Below are positions 7,904-16,102 of a stretch of DNA of 30,997 nt, piece after piece. The DNA lies in the NCBI GenBank assembly GCA_007131745.1, contig SLPX01000091.1:1-30997 (forward strand), given 5' to 3'. The notes beneath the pieces were generated by a model. The model was not told the DNA's origin, searched no databases, and saw nothing but the letters and a program-made list of their open reading frames with translations. The DNA is from Myxococcales bacterium (lineage in GTDB: Bacteria > Myxococcota > Polyangia > HGW-17 > SLPX01). Made by a program: the position numbers and the translations under genes. The stretch's first letter is position 1; each line of letters begins with the position of its first letter.

Positions 7904-9294
7904 TAGAACTGGAGATTGAAAGTCTTGCCGGTACCGGCGAGGGTGTGGGGAGGCATTCCGGAGCAGCGGTTTTTGTTTCCTTCACCGCACCCGGAGACAG
8001 GATATTAGCGGACGTGGGGCCTGTCGGCCAGGGACGCCGGCGCGGCCGGCTGGTCCGGGTTGTCGAAGCCGGTCCTCATCGCGTGAAGCCCCCCTGTAAT
8101 CTTTTCGGTCTTTGCGGAGGATGTGCATGGCTGTGTTGCAGTTACGAATCGCAGGTTGAAGCCAAGTCAAACCATGCACGGCGGGCATTCAGGGTAGCGG
8201 GAGGAGGAGATCCTTCTTTGCGTGATGTTGAGGTAACGGTTGAAAGAGCCAAAAATATTTACGGGTACAGAAGAAAAGCGAGACTTCACTGGGAAAAATC
8301 GGCCGACGGGGTTGCTATTGGTTTCATGAACAGGGGAGGGTGCAGGATAGTGGATCTGGGCGATGGCGGAAGTTGTGTTGTATTGAGATCCGCGATTCTG
8401 GGAGTAGTGGGTTCCCTCAGGGAAGTCATCGGTTTGAGCGGCGCTCCAGCGGCAGGAGAAGTCTCAGTGTTGGTCGGTGCTCAAAACAGGATCCACCTTG
8501 CTTTTTTTCCCTGTTCACGACGAAGTGCAAAAAGGCGAGGGAAGCGGGCCGGAGGACGTTTTACAGGAGCTGCAAGAAACAAATGTGAAGAGCTTGTTTC
8601 ATCGGGTCTTGTGGTCGGCATGGTTTTTGCGGAAAGAAAGTGTTTCAGCCGTCTGGGTGAAGACAGCGTGTTTCTGGAGGAAGGGCCGGCAAAAAGCATC
8701 AGCCCTGACTCAGAGGTTGTTTCTGAGTCGGCGATCAAGGGAAGCGCAGCGTGTTTTGTGCAGGCGAACGCTGAAATGAACGAACGGATTCGGAAAACCG
8801 TCCGTGGGATCGATGTATTAGGCCCGGTCCTCGAATTGTATGCCGGGATCGGTAATTTTACGATGGACTTTCTTTCATCTGAAAGAGTTACTGCCGCGGA
8901 AATTGATGAAACAGCGTGCAAACTGTTGAAAAGAAACGCGGCCCGGGCCGGCTGTGGAAGCAGGATTCGGGTTTTGAACGAAGACGCGTCGTCAGTGGTG
9001 GATTCTCTTATCTCGGATGGTGAGCTGAGCATGGATGGCACCCCCGGCCTGGTTCTGGTGGATCCGCCGCGGGCAGGTTGCGGGAAGCTTATACGCTCGC
9101 TTGCCGGGTTGGGCTCTTCAAAAATTCTATACATCTCCTGTGATGCCATGACTTGCGCGCGCGATGTCGCTCGATTGATGGAAGGGGGTTATCGCATCAT
9201 GGACATTCGCGGATACGACACCATGCCCCATACAGCTCATTTCGAATTGGTTGTTCTCATGGAAAAAAAATCAACCCGTGATGCACCGGAATGA
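7882..9294 (+). CDS. TrmA/RumA-family RNA uracil-5-methyltransferase
   Basis: A class I SAM-dependent enzyme that makes 5-methyluridine in rRNA or tRNA. The N-terminal TRAM-like domain covers about residues 4-60. Cys72-x5-Cys78-x2-Cys81 matches three ligands of the RlmD-type [4Fe-4S] cluster. The SAM site is LELYAGIGNFTMDF with AAEID after it. LVDPPRAGC precedes ILYISCDAMTCARD, whose first Cys is the expected nucleophile, and the C-terminal TAHFE carries the general-base Glu. At 470 residues it is a little longer than E. coli RlmD. The ATG at 7882 is inside the previous gene, with GGGA 7 nt upstream, so translation is probably coupled. The Fe-S motif argues for an rRNA target (RlmD/RlmC type), but the exact uridine cannot be told. 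Confidence 0.92.
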   Translation: MQKSRELIELEIESLAGTGEGVGRHSGAAVFVSFTAPGDRILADVGPVGQGRRRGRLVRVVEAGPHRVKPPCNLFGLCGGCAWLCCSYESQVEAKSNHARRAFRVAGGGDPSLRDVEVTVERAKNIYGYRRKARLHWEKSADGVAIGFMNRGGCRIVDLGDGGSCVVLRSAILGVVGSLREVIGLSGAPAAGEVSVLVGAQNRIHLAFFPCSRRSAKRRGKRAGGRFTGAARNKCEELVSSGLVVGMVFAERKCFSRLGEDSVFLEEGPAKSISPDSEVVSESAIKGSAACFVQANAEMNERIRKTVRGIDVLGPVLELYAGIGNFTMDFLSSERVTAAEIDETACKLLKRNAARAGCGSRIRVLNEDASSVVDSLISDGELSMDGTPGLVLVDPPRAGCGKLIRSLAGLGSSKILYISCDAMTCARDVARLMEGGYRIMDIRGYDTMPHTAHFELVVLMEKKSTRDAPE

Positions 9295-9312
9295 TTTGAG
9301 TAAAAATCATTC
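9289..9312. terminator. hairpin shared by convergent gene ends
   Basis: GAATGATT (9289-9296) and AATCATTC (9305-9312) form a perfect 8-bp stem with an 8-nt loop. The stop codon of the plus-strand methyltransferase gene (9292-9294) lies in the left arm, and that of the minus-strand coiled-coil gene (9307-9309) in the right arm. A pyrimidine-rich, T-rich stretch follows on the plus side. A run of eight T follows about 20 nt away on the minus side. A bidirectional terminator is likely. Confidence 0.55.
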
Positions 9313-10089
9313 GTCTTCTTCGTTTTCTTCTCCCTCCCCGCTTGCAGCTCCTGTCTCGTCGTAATGCGTTGGGCTTGGTTCCCTTTCGTAATGTTGGTTT
9401 GCTTCCTGATCATCATAACGACGCGCCACGTCACTTTGGGGGGGACTCCCAGGATGGTACCCTGCTGAAGATGAATGGGTGGGGCCCGAATGGCGAGGCT
9501 GACGCTGCGCTCCGTAATCATCGGTTTCAAGTCTTTGGAGCCGCTCCTGCATTCGTTCCATGCTTCTTTCCATCCGTTCGATTTGTTGTTCAGAGCGGGT
9601 GCCGTCCGCCTTGGCTTCTTCGATACGCTCAGAGAGTGAGTCGATTCTGCGTCGGAGGTTTTCCTGTTGTCTTTCCCGTCGTTCAAGCCGTCTTTGTTCT
9701 CTTTCCTCAGGAGTCATTTCCGAGGTTCTGCGCATCCTGAGATTGGAAGTGTCCGGTCTGCGACCGATGTCGCGGTTCCGCAAATCAGGAGCGATAGTCG
9801 GTCTGTGTTTATGAATGTCCCGGTCTTTCAATCCCGGTCTCACACCGGAAGCTTTTGCAAAGTCTCTTTTCGCAGAGAGAGACGGATGCTTCATACCGCG
9901 GTCGGGACGTTTGTGATCACCCGGCCGGACAGGTACATCCGCTTCTTGCAGCAATTCAGGGCTGGGTTCTTCCGGCAAGGTCGAGTCGTTCGCTTCGAAT
10001 GCGAGCGCTATTGCACCGACAAGAATGCACAACGCTCCCAATGCTGTAAGCGCTGCCAGGACTTTTTTTCCAATGTTCTTTTTTGCCAT
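9307..10089 (-). CDS. membrane-anchored coiled-coil protein, unknown
   Basis: A 260-residue protein with one N-terminal hydrophobic helix (residues 9-31, after a KKNIGKK lead) that could be a signal anchor. It is followed by a Pro/Arg-rich linker. Residues ~126-190 form a strongly charged Glu/Arg coiled coil with clear heptad character (repeats such as ERMERSMERMQERL). The tail is rich in Ser, His and Pro and ends in an acidic GEGEENEEDE. There are no catalytic motifs. The start is good: GAGGAG is spaced 6 nt from the ATG. The bulk is probably periplasmic. The composition is low-complexity, so homology searches may mislead. It lies 250 bp downstream of the ArsA-like gene on the same strand and converges on the methyltransferase gene. 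Confidence 0.75.
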   Translation of the reverse strand: MAKKNIGKKVLAALTALGALCILVGAIALAFEANDSTLPEEPSPELLQEADVPVRPGDHKRPDRGMKHPSLSAKRDFAKASGVRPGLKDRDIHKHRPTIAPDLRNRDIGRRPDTSNLRMRRTSEMTPEEREQRRLERRERQQENLRRRIDSLSERIEEAKADGTRSEQQIERMERSMERMQERLQRLETDDYGAQRQPRHSGPTHSSSAGYHPGSPPQSDVARRYDDQEANQHYEREPSPTHYDETGAASGEGEENEEDE

Positions 10090-10339
10090 GACATACTCCT
10101 CGTCACTTCACCGGGCACCTTTGTACAATCTACCACGAGTGAAGTTGATGTCACCTGCTTTTATATCTCATTCAACCTATCAGTATATCCAACGATTTTA
10201 CGAATTCCGCATTCCATATTTTTTTGTCTTTTCCACTCCGGTCGAGATTCCGGCGCAGGAAGGTTTTGGTTTGTATTTGTTGCTGTGGAATAAATCCGGT
10301 GCAGCCGGGCTGTCTCTGTAAATCGCCAAAGAGTCTGAA

Positions 10340-11599
10340 TCAAGCCGACCCATGGGGAGGTTTTCTTAAAGAATTCATGGATGATTGTTTTTGGAGTTGC
10401 CGGGATATGCTTTCGGATACGTCTGCCAAGTCTGCCAGAACTTCCAGATCGTGGTCCAGGAGTGGAATGGTCAGAAGCAAAGTCCCGGGATCAATTTTGC
10501 GGTAAAGAAACTGTAGAACCTCAGTTTCTTTTTCGACCAGCGCTTCATAATTTCTGTGCAATTCGAGCAGATCTCTTGCAGCTTCAAGACATTCATTTCT
10601 TGTAGCTTCGTCTCGTGATTCCCTGTCATTCGGCGCCGTTCCGTATTTAGAACACATTTCCGCTATTTGCTTTGCCAGGGCTTGTTCATCCGGAACCTCG
10701 GCTTCGACCGGAAAGATCGGATGAAATCGGTTTACCATGAACCCGGCTGTTTTCATGTTGTATTCGGCCAGGTTTTCAGAGAGAGACACACATTCTTCTA
10801 TGCGGGAAAGAGTGGGAATGGTTACGATGATATATGCTGTTGATTCCGAACTCAGCAGTGACTGAGCTTGTCCGGCATCTCTTAGCAGGAAATCCGCCAT
10901 TTCTGCGATTATTCTAACGAAATCGCCGATGTCTTTCAAAAAAGATGCTCCGGTAACAAGCGACATATCTTTCAGTACTCGTTTTCCGGTAAGTTTCATT
11001 CCAATCTTTCCGGTCAACGCTGCCGGCGCAGCCAGAAACCTGAAAAGGGGACTCTTGACCGCTCCGGCCAGTATGCGCGGAGCTTTCAGAATAGATTTGA
11101 TGTGTCTTGTGGGCGGTGTATCCAGGACCACGAGTTCCCACTGATCATCGCGAAGCAGGTCAAGGATTTGGGCCGCTGCAGCGTAGGCGTACACTCCCTC
11201 AATATCCTTTACGATTCTTCGGTAGAGCCTGTTTTCGGAAAGGTTTCTGATGGTCTTTTGGGGAAGATTTCCGGATTCGAGGCTGAGTTTGAACGCTACG
11301 GCCGGGTCGAGTTGCATGGCGAAAAGCGGCAAATCCGGATCCAAACCGGCTTCCTTGAGGTTTTCGCTCGGCAAAGGCCGGGGAACGTGGGGGAGTTCGG
11401 TCAGGCCGAGAGCAGAGCATAGGCGATGAGCCGGATCCAGGGTGCAGACAAGAGTTTTTTTTCTGTGTTTTGCAGCGGTCAGCGCAAGAGCCGCGGAGCA
11501 CGTCGTCTTTCCGACGCCGCCCGGACCCATGCATATTATCGCACGATGTTCCAGCAATGGGGGAATTTCCCTGTATGACCTGTCTGCAGTTCCGTTCAT
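10340..11599 (-). CDS. ArsA-like (Get3/ArsA superfamily) ATPase
   Basis: A soluble SIMIBI-class ATPase of 419 residues with a single ATPase domain. Motifs are the P-loop GPGGVGKTT (residues 25-33), TLDPAHRLCSALGL (switch region) and VVLDTPPTRHIKSILKAP, the counterpart of the ArsA DTAPTGHTLRLL signature. The deviant-Walker signature lysine (KGGxGKT) is Pro26 here; related anion-transporting ATPases outside arsenic operons also lack it. No arsB, arsC, arsD or arsenic regulator is nearby, so arsenite export is unlikely. Tail-anchored protein or cofactor targeting is possible. The second half is helical with no recognisable extra domain. The ATG at 11599 has AGGA 9 nt upstream. Confidence 0.87.
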   Translation of the reverse strand: MNGTADRSYREIPPLLEHRAIICMGPGGVGKTTCSAALALTAAKHRKKTLVCTLDPAHRLCSALGLTELPHVPRPLPSENLKEAGLDPDLPLFAMQLDPAVAFKLSLESGNLPQKTIRNLSENRLYRRIVKDIEGVYAYAAAAQILDLLRDDQWELVVLDTPPTRHIKSILKAPRILAGAVKSPLFRFLAAPAALTGKIGMKLTGKRVLKDMSLVTGASFLKDIGDFVRIIAEMADFLLRDAGQAQSLLSSESTAYIIVTIPTLSRIEECVSLSENLAEYNMKTAGFMVNRFHPIFPVEAEVPDEQALAKQIAEMCSKYGTAPNDRESRDEATRNECLEAARDLLELHRNYEALVEKETEVLQFLYRKIDPGTLLLTIPLLDHDLEVLADLADVSESISRQLQKQSSMNSLRKPPHGSA

Positions 11600-11646
11600 T
11601 ATGCGCTTGTCCTGTTTTGGAAAGTAACGTTATGAATACTCTCTGG

Positions 11647-11665
11647 CAACCCTTTTAGAGGGTTG
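11647..11665. repeat. inverted repeat upstream of the ArsA-like gene
   Basis: CAACCCT (11647-11653) and AGGGTTG (11659-11665) form a perfect 7-bp inverted repeat with spacer TTTAG. It lies 48 bp upstream of the ArsA-like start, on the far side of which the RND leader begins. It could be a shared operator. No poly-T follows, so a terminator is unlikely. Confidence 0.4.
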
Positions 11666-11667
11666 TG

Positions 11668-11696
11668 TTGACGTATGTCCGAGTTTTGTGGATACG
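11668..11696 (+). promoter_or_regulatory. candidate promoter for the RND transporter gene
   Basis: TTGACG (11668-11673) followed after 17 bases by GATACG (11691-11696). It would give a leader of about 200 nt ahead of the GTG start at 11905, containing the large hairpin at 11735-11774. The -10 matches only three consensus bases. Confidence 0.35.
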
Positions 11697-11734
11697 TCTT
11701 GACTCTTGACGGTTTAATCAGCAAAGTTGAAAGC

Positions 11735-11774
11735 CGTGTTTCGAGATCCCCGTCGGAAGCCGTCTCGAAACGCG
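11735..11774 (+). promoter_or_regulatory. 12-bp stem-loop in the RND gene leader
   Basis: The arm 11735-11746 (starts CGTGTTTC) pairs over 12 positions with 11763-11774 (ends GAAACGCG), with a single G-U pair and a 16-nt loop. The loop itself contains CGG-AAG-CCG. It is in a 305-bp gap between the divergent ArsA-like and RND genes. Neither flank is T-rich, so it is not a standard terminator. It could be an RNA leader element or a protein-binding dyad. Confidence 0.5.
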
Positions 11775-11904
11775 AATTCGGTTTGTCGCAAAATCATCCA
11801 AACGATGATCGGCCTGCCGGCCCATTTGTGAACTTCGGAAGCTGTTTAGAAGGTTTTCTTTCAGAAGACCGTAGAAATCATAGGAATTGACTTGGAGTTT
11901 TCGT

Positions 11905-14900
11905 GTGACTGATTTGTTGCCGGCCTCTACCATGACGAACGTGTTTTCCCGGCCCGGGGCTTTGATGGGAATCCTGCTTGTGTTCATACTGGGAATGACA
12001 CTTATCGTCATGCGCAAAAAAGTGCTTTCCGCTGTTTCGAGCGCGGTGATCGCGCGACCTTGGTATTTCATCGCGGGAGGCGTCCTGTTGACGATTTGCT
12101 CGGTGATAACAATTCCTTTCATGCACATTTCCACTTCCCGATCCGAACTGCTGGACAAGGATAACCCTTTTCAACGGCAGCAGGATGCTTTTTTGGAGGA
12201 GTTCGGCACGCCCAATCACTTGATTGCCGTGGTGGAAGGCGGCGATGAAGAAAGCAGGCGAAAAGCCGCAGACGAATTGGCTCGGATCCTTGAAAAAGAG
12301 GAAAAACACTTTCGTTTCGTGCAGTATCGGATCGACATCGACTCTATAAAGAAACAGGGTCTCTTGTACCTGCCACTGAAAGAACTCGAGCGGCTTCGTT
12401 CTCTCATGGTCAATCCCGAGGATCCGGAGTCGAAAAAGCGGGTTCAAAAATTTCTCCAGATTCGAGGCCTGGAGGAATTGTTCAAGACAATAGACTCTGT
12501 TTTCGTGGAAGCCATGGAAGATCCGGACGCTTTGCCGGAGACGGAAGGGGTCCAGGATTTCGCCACAGGGCTCAATATAATCGAACAAATGTTTGATGAA
12601 ATGGCGGATTGGGTGAAGGACGGGGACAGGGATAAGATAACCGTGATGGAGAATCTTTTCCTTAAGGAATTCGATCTTTCCCAGGCAAATCTCGATGATA
12701 AAGGGTATCTGGCCGACAGGGACAAAAACCGGCTTTTCCTTTTTATCCGCCCGAACACGGATTCCGATGAAACAAGGGAACTTGTGCCCATTGTGAGGAA
12801 AGCCAGAAAGGCGGCTGAAGGAATAAGTCAGAAGTTTGGGGTTAATATAGGGTTTACCGGAACTCCCGCGATGATCGTGGATGAGATGGACACGATATCC
12901 AGGGACCTGTTGTTTATGACCGTGCTGGCGCTTGTGGGCACGGTGCTTCTTTTTTTGGCGGTGTTTCGTTCCGGAAGGCTGATGGCGCTGGCCCTGGTGA
13001 CCCTTTGTACGGGCCTTCTGTGGTCTCTCGGGTTTACAATTATTGCTTATAGCACTATCAACCTTTTGACATCACTGTTTTTTGCGATTTTGATAGGCTT
13101 GGGGATCGATTTCAGTATTCACATAATCGCAAGATTCAACGAAGAGCGAGGGCTGGGTAACGAACCTCTTGACGCTGTTAGAAAAGCGATAATGGGGGTG
13201 GGGCCGGGTTTGTTGACGGGTGCATTGACAACTGCATCTGCTTTTTATGCAACAGCGATAACCGAGTTTACGGCTTTTTCCGAGTTGGGGATCATTGCAG
13301 GAACCGGCCTTTTGTTGGTGCTGGTAGCGTCTCTTACTATTCTTCCTTCTTTGCTGGTATTGGCTCCCGGGCCGGTGCCTTCCTTGTTGCGCGCCGGCAC
13401 GGGAAAGAAAAGGTCAAAGTTGACGCAACTGGTGGTTCGTTGGCCTGCCGCGGTTCTTCTGACCGCCATTTTGGTGACGGCTCCAGTCATTGTTCGACCG
13501 AAACCCATTCCCTTTGACTACAACATCACCCAGATGCTTCCAGCCCGTACCGAGTCCCGCGAATATTATACGAAAATGGTTTCCGAGAGCGATTTTGCAT
13601 CGGAGTTTGTCAACATTGTAGCAGGCGGCCTTGTAGATACCAGGGAACTTACCGAGCGCCTGAAAAAGCTCGAAACCGTTGGAAGGGTAGAGAGCATCGC
13701 TGAAATGATTCCCGAACAACAGGATGAAAAGCTTGCCGTCCTGAAGACACTGAAACCCATTTTCGAGGGGGCCGATACGAGGTACGATGATCTGCCTGCC
13801 GTGGACTTCGACAGGTTGGACATGGCCTTGGAATCCATCCACGATAATCTGGATGACGCTCTTGAAAAGGCAGTGAGGGTTAAGAGACCCGAGGCTCCCC
13901 ATTTGAAAAAACTCATGGAGATCCTGGACAGGACGCGAAGGGAGCTGAAATCCGTGGACAAGGAAGCAGCATCCGCAAGGTTGACGGCTTTTCAGAACGA
14001 ACTTTTCAGCGAAATATCCAAAGGCATTTCAACGCTCAAGGAAATGCTGGATCCCGAACCGGTGACAGTGGAATCACTGCCCGAATCGGTGAAAGATAGG
14101 TTTGTAAGTCGCCGGGGAGAAGATCGTTTCGCTGTTTACGTTTACCCCAAACGGTCCATATGGGACCGGGCCTTTCTGGGCGAGTTCGTGAAAGATGCCA
14201 GGCAGATCGCGCCCGAAGCAACAGGATTTCCGGTTAATTACTATGAACATGTGCGCATGATACAAAGTGGTTTCATAGAGGCTGCTTTTCTCGCCGGACT
14301 TGCTATTTTGATGATGTTGCTCGTCGATTTCAGCAGAAAGAGATATGTTGTCCTTGGTATCGTGCCGCTGGGCTTATTGGCTTTTTGGTCCTATACGGTG
14401 TTTGGCCTTTGGGGAGGAGTTGTGCTGGTCGGATTAGGGCTTGGGGGAATGCTGCTGTTGGATGCGAAGTCGGTGGTGTATTGTTTTCTTGCCTTTGTTC
14501 CCTTGTCTATGGGAGCTGCCTGGATGCTGGGCATGATGGGAGTTCTGAAAATCAACTACAACCTGGCGAATATTGTGTCTTTGCCCCTTTTGCTGGGAAT
14601 CGGCATAGTGTACAGCGTGCACATAATACATCGTCACCGTGAAGAACATTATGCCGACATCTACAAGGTGGTCAGGACAACCGGCGGAGCGGTGACGCTC
14701 GCCGCCTTGACTACCATGGTCGGATTCGGAGCGCTTATCACCGCGGCTCACGGCGGGGCGCGGAGCGTAGGTTTGACCATGGTGATCGGAGTCGCGACCT
14801 GCATGGTTTCCGCGGTGGTTGTTTTGCCTGCTTTGTTGAAAGTTTTTCCCTGGCGTGTTTTTGAGACTGGAACAGGCGGGGATTCGGATGGAGGGGGCTC

Positions 14901-14967
14901 CCATGCCCATGCTGTAGAAGATCCGGAAAGTGGAGATTCGGTGGCGGACCCGGAGAATCCGAAATGA
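11905..14967 (+). CDS. HpnN-like RND/MMPL transporter
   Basis: A large inner-membrane exporter (1020 residues) with two RND/MMPL halves. Each half is one N-terminal helix, a periplasmic domain, then a bundle of about five helices. The first periplasmic domain begins DKDNPFQRQQDAFLEEFG and includes GLLYLPLKEL, which resembles HpnN, the hopanoid exporter. The first helix-4 motif GLGIDFSIH carries the proton-relay Asp (Asp402); the matching place in the second half reads GIGIVYSVH with Val902. The C-terminus is an acidic cytosolic tail. I chose GTG 11905 because GGAG lies 6 nt upstream; the frame extends to a TTG at 11887 with no such support. No hopanoid synthesis gene is near, so the lipid substrate is unknown. 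A binding-protein gene follows by 110 bp. Confidence 0.9.
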   Translation: MTDLLPASTMTNVFSRPGALMGILLVFILGMTLIVMRKKVLSAVSSAVIARPWYFIAGGVLLTICSVITIPFMHISTSRSELLDKDNPFQRQQDAFLEEFGTPNHLIAVVEGGDEESRRKAADELARILEKEEKHFRFVQYRIDIDSIKKQGLLYLPLKELERLRSLMVNPEDPESKKRVQKFLQIRGLEELFKTIDSVFVEAMEDPDALPETEGVQDFATGLNIIEQMFDEMADWVKDGDRDKITVMENLFLKEFDLSQANLDDKGYLADRDKNRLFLFIRPNTDSDETRELVPIVRKARKAAEGISQKFGVNIGFTGTPAMIVDEMDTISRDLLFMTVLALVGTVLLFLAVFRSGRLMALALVTLCTGLLWSLGFTIIAYSTINLLTSLFFAILIGLGIDFSIHIIARFNEERGLGNEPLDAVRKAIMGVGPGLLTGALTTASAFYATAITEFTAFSELGIIAGTGLLLVLVASLTILPSLLVLAPGPVPSLLRAGTGKKRSKLTQLVVRWPAAVLLTAILVTAPVIVRPKPIPFDYNITQMLPARTESREYYTKMVSESDFASEFVNIVAGGLVDTRELTERLKKLETVGRVESIAEMIPEQQDEKLAVLKTLKPIFEGADTRYDDLPAVDFDRLDMALESIHDNLDDALEKAVRVKRPEAPHLKKLMEILDRTRRELKSVDKEAASARLTAFQNELFSEISKGISTLKEMLDPEPVTVESLPESVKDRFVSRRGEDRFAVYVYPKRSIWDRAFLGEFVKDARQIAPEATGFPVNYYEHVRMIQSGFIEAAFLAGLAILMMLLVDFSRKRYVVLGIVPLGLLAFWSYTVFGLWGGVVLVGLGLGGMLLLDAKSVVYCFLAFVPLSMGAAWMLGMMGVLKINYNLANIVSLPLLLGIGIVYSVHIIHRHREEHYADIYKVVRTTGGAVTLAALTTMVGFGALITAAHGGARSVGLTMVIGVATCMVSAVVVLPALLKVFPWRVFETGTGGDSDGGGSHAHAVEDPESGDSVADPENPK

Positions 14968-15022
14968 TGATGAATGGTTTTTTTGGAATAATCGGTGTGC
15001 TGAATGCGTCCAGGGGAATGGT

Positions 15023-15051
15023 TTAGTTTTTTGAAATAGGCGAAATAGAAT
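15023..15051 (+). promoter_or_regulatory. candidate promoter for the PhnD-like gene
   Basis: TTAGTT (15023-15028) and TAGAAT (15046-15051) are separated by 17 bases in an A/T-rich stretch. The start codon with its GAGG site follows about 20 nt downstream of the expected start of transcription. The -35 is poor. Confidence 0.35.
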
Positions 15052-15077
15052 AAAAATGGTTTTAAAGAGGTGAAAAA

Positions 15078-15965
15078 ATGGACTTGCCCGCTGAATCCTT
15101 GAAAACTTTTAGATTCAGAAAATCCGGAATGATTTCGACGTGGACATTGGGGATTTTTTTGTTGCCGGTTCTGCTTTTGTGGAGTCCGGGATCGGCCCGA
15201 GCCGGGAAACGCAGGTTTGTCGTGTGTTTGCCCCTGGGTGAGGGATCTGCAGCACAGGCAACCAGGCATATGCAGCCGTTTCTGAGACACTTGGAAAAAT
15301 CAGCCGGTTGGGAAGAGAATTCGGTGGTGGGCACCTACATCAATTCTCTTCCCGAGTGTCTTGCCTACATAGAGAAGAACAAGCCTCATTTCGGAGTTAT
15401 TTCACAGGGTTTGTACTTGAGTAATCACCGCAAATGGAGCTTGGACGTAATAGGGAGAGTGGATATGCCGAGGGGGGCGGGACGGAGACTGCATCTTGTA
15501 GTGGAGAAAGGGAAATACGATTCCCTGGAGGGGCTGAAAGGGGTTGTTCTCAGGTCCAACCATGTGGCGGACACGGAGTTTTTAAATAGGATCGTTTTCA
15601 ACAGAAAAATAGATGTTGCATCGCATTTCAAGCTGGATCCTACGAGTTCGCCTTTGAGCGGCATCAGGTCGGTATTCAGGGGCCGTGTAGGGGCTACCCT
15701 TGTAAACGATGACGAGTTGGAGTTGATGCGCAAGCGCAAAGAGGGTGAAAAACTTGAGGTTCTCATGTCTTCCCGGGCGCTTCCGGGGACTCCCGTTGTG
15801 GCTTTCAAGAATAATGCGGATGCAAAAGACGTCCGCACTTTGGCCAAAATCCTGGGCAATCTGTGCAAGGGCGCGGGGAAGAGCGTTTGCCGGGACACCA
15901 TGATAAGGAATTTTACCTCTGCAAACAATGCCGTTTACGCGAAGTTGAGAAACCTGTATCGCTGA
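15078..15965 (+). CDS. PhnD-like periplasmic substrate-binding protein
   Basis: A periplasmic binding protein of the phosphate/phosphite/phosphonate (PhnD) type, 295 residues. A ~20-residue basic N-terminus precedes a hydrophobic core (TLGIFLLPVLLLW) and a signal peptidase site near ARA-GK (about residue 36). The mature part starts with the usual strand (RRFVVCLPLG). It has the HFGVISQGLYL segment where PhnD proteins read FGxxGPxxY, an LKGVVLRSNHVAD loop, and PGTPVVAFKNNADAK near the hinge. GAGG is 7 nt before the ATG. No ATPase or permease of a phosphonate transporter is present. Orphan PhnD-like proteins also act as sensors or in unrelated uptake, so the ligand is open. The hairpin terminator after it separates it from prfB. 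Confidence 0.8.
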   Translation: MDLPAESLKTFRFRKSGMISTWTLGIFLLPVLLLWSPGSARAGKRRFVVCLPLGEGSAAQATRHMQPFLRHLEKSAGWEENSVVGTYINSLPECLAYIEKNKPHFGVISQGLYLSNHRKWSLDVIGRVDMPRGAGRRLHLVVEKGKYDSLEGLKGVVLRSNHVADTEFLNRIVFNRKIDVASHFKLDPTSSPLSGIRSVFRGRVGATLVNDDELELMRKRKEGEKLEVLMSSRALPGTPVVAFKNNADAKDVRTLAKILGNLCKGAGKSVCRDTMIRNFTSANNAVYAKLRNLYR

Positions 15966-15984
15966 TTCCGACCCCCGGAGTCCG

Positions 15985-16013
15985 CCCGAAACGACTTCGG
16001 GTTTGAAATTTTT
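15985..16013 (+). terminator. rho-independent terminator after the PhnD-like gene
   Basis: CCCGAA (15985-15990) pairs with TTCGGG (15996-16001) around ACGAC, followed by the T-rich stretch 16002-16013. It begins about 20 nt after the stop codon and precedes prfB. Confidence 0.65.
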
Positions 16014-16102
16014 GGTTTCCTTCTTTGACATTCCTTGTGATATAGCAAAAAAGAAATTGCGGCATAGAATCTCCGGGTTATCGGACCGGAAGGAGTTGGA
16101 CG

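Noticed and set aside
16025..16053. Perfect TTGACA upstream of prfB
   Set aside because: No acceptable -10 element lies 16-19 bases downstream (the position reads as A-rich), so I do not list a promoter.
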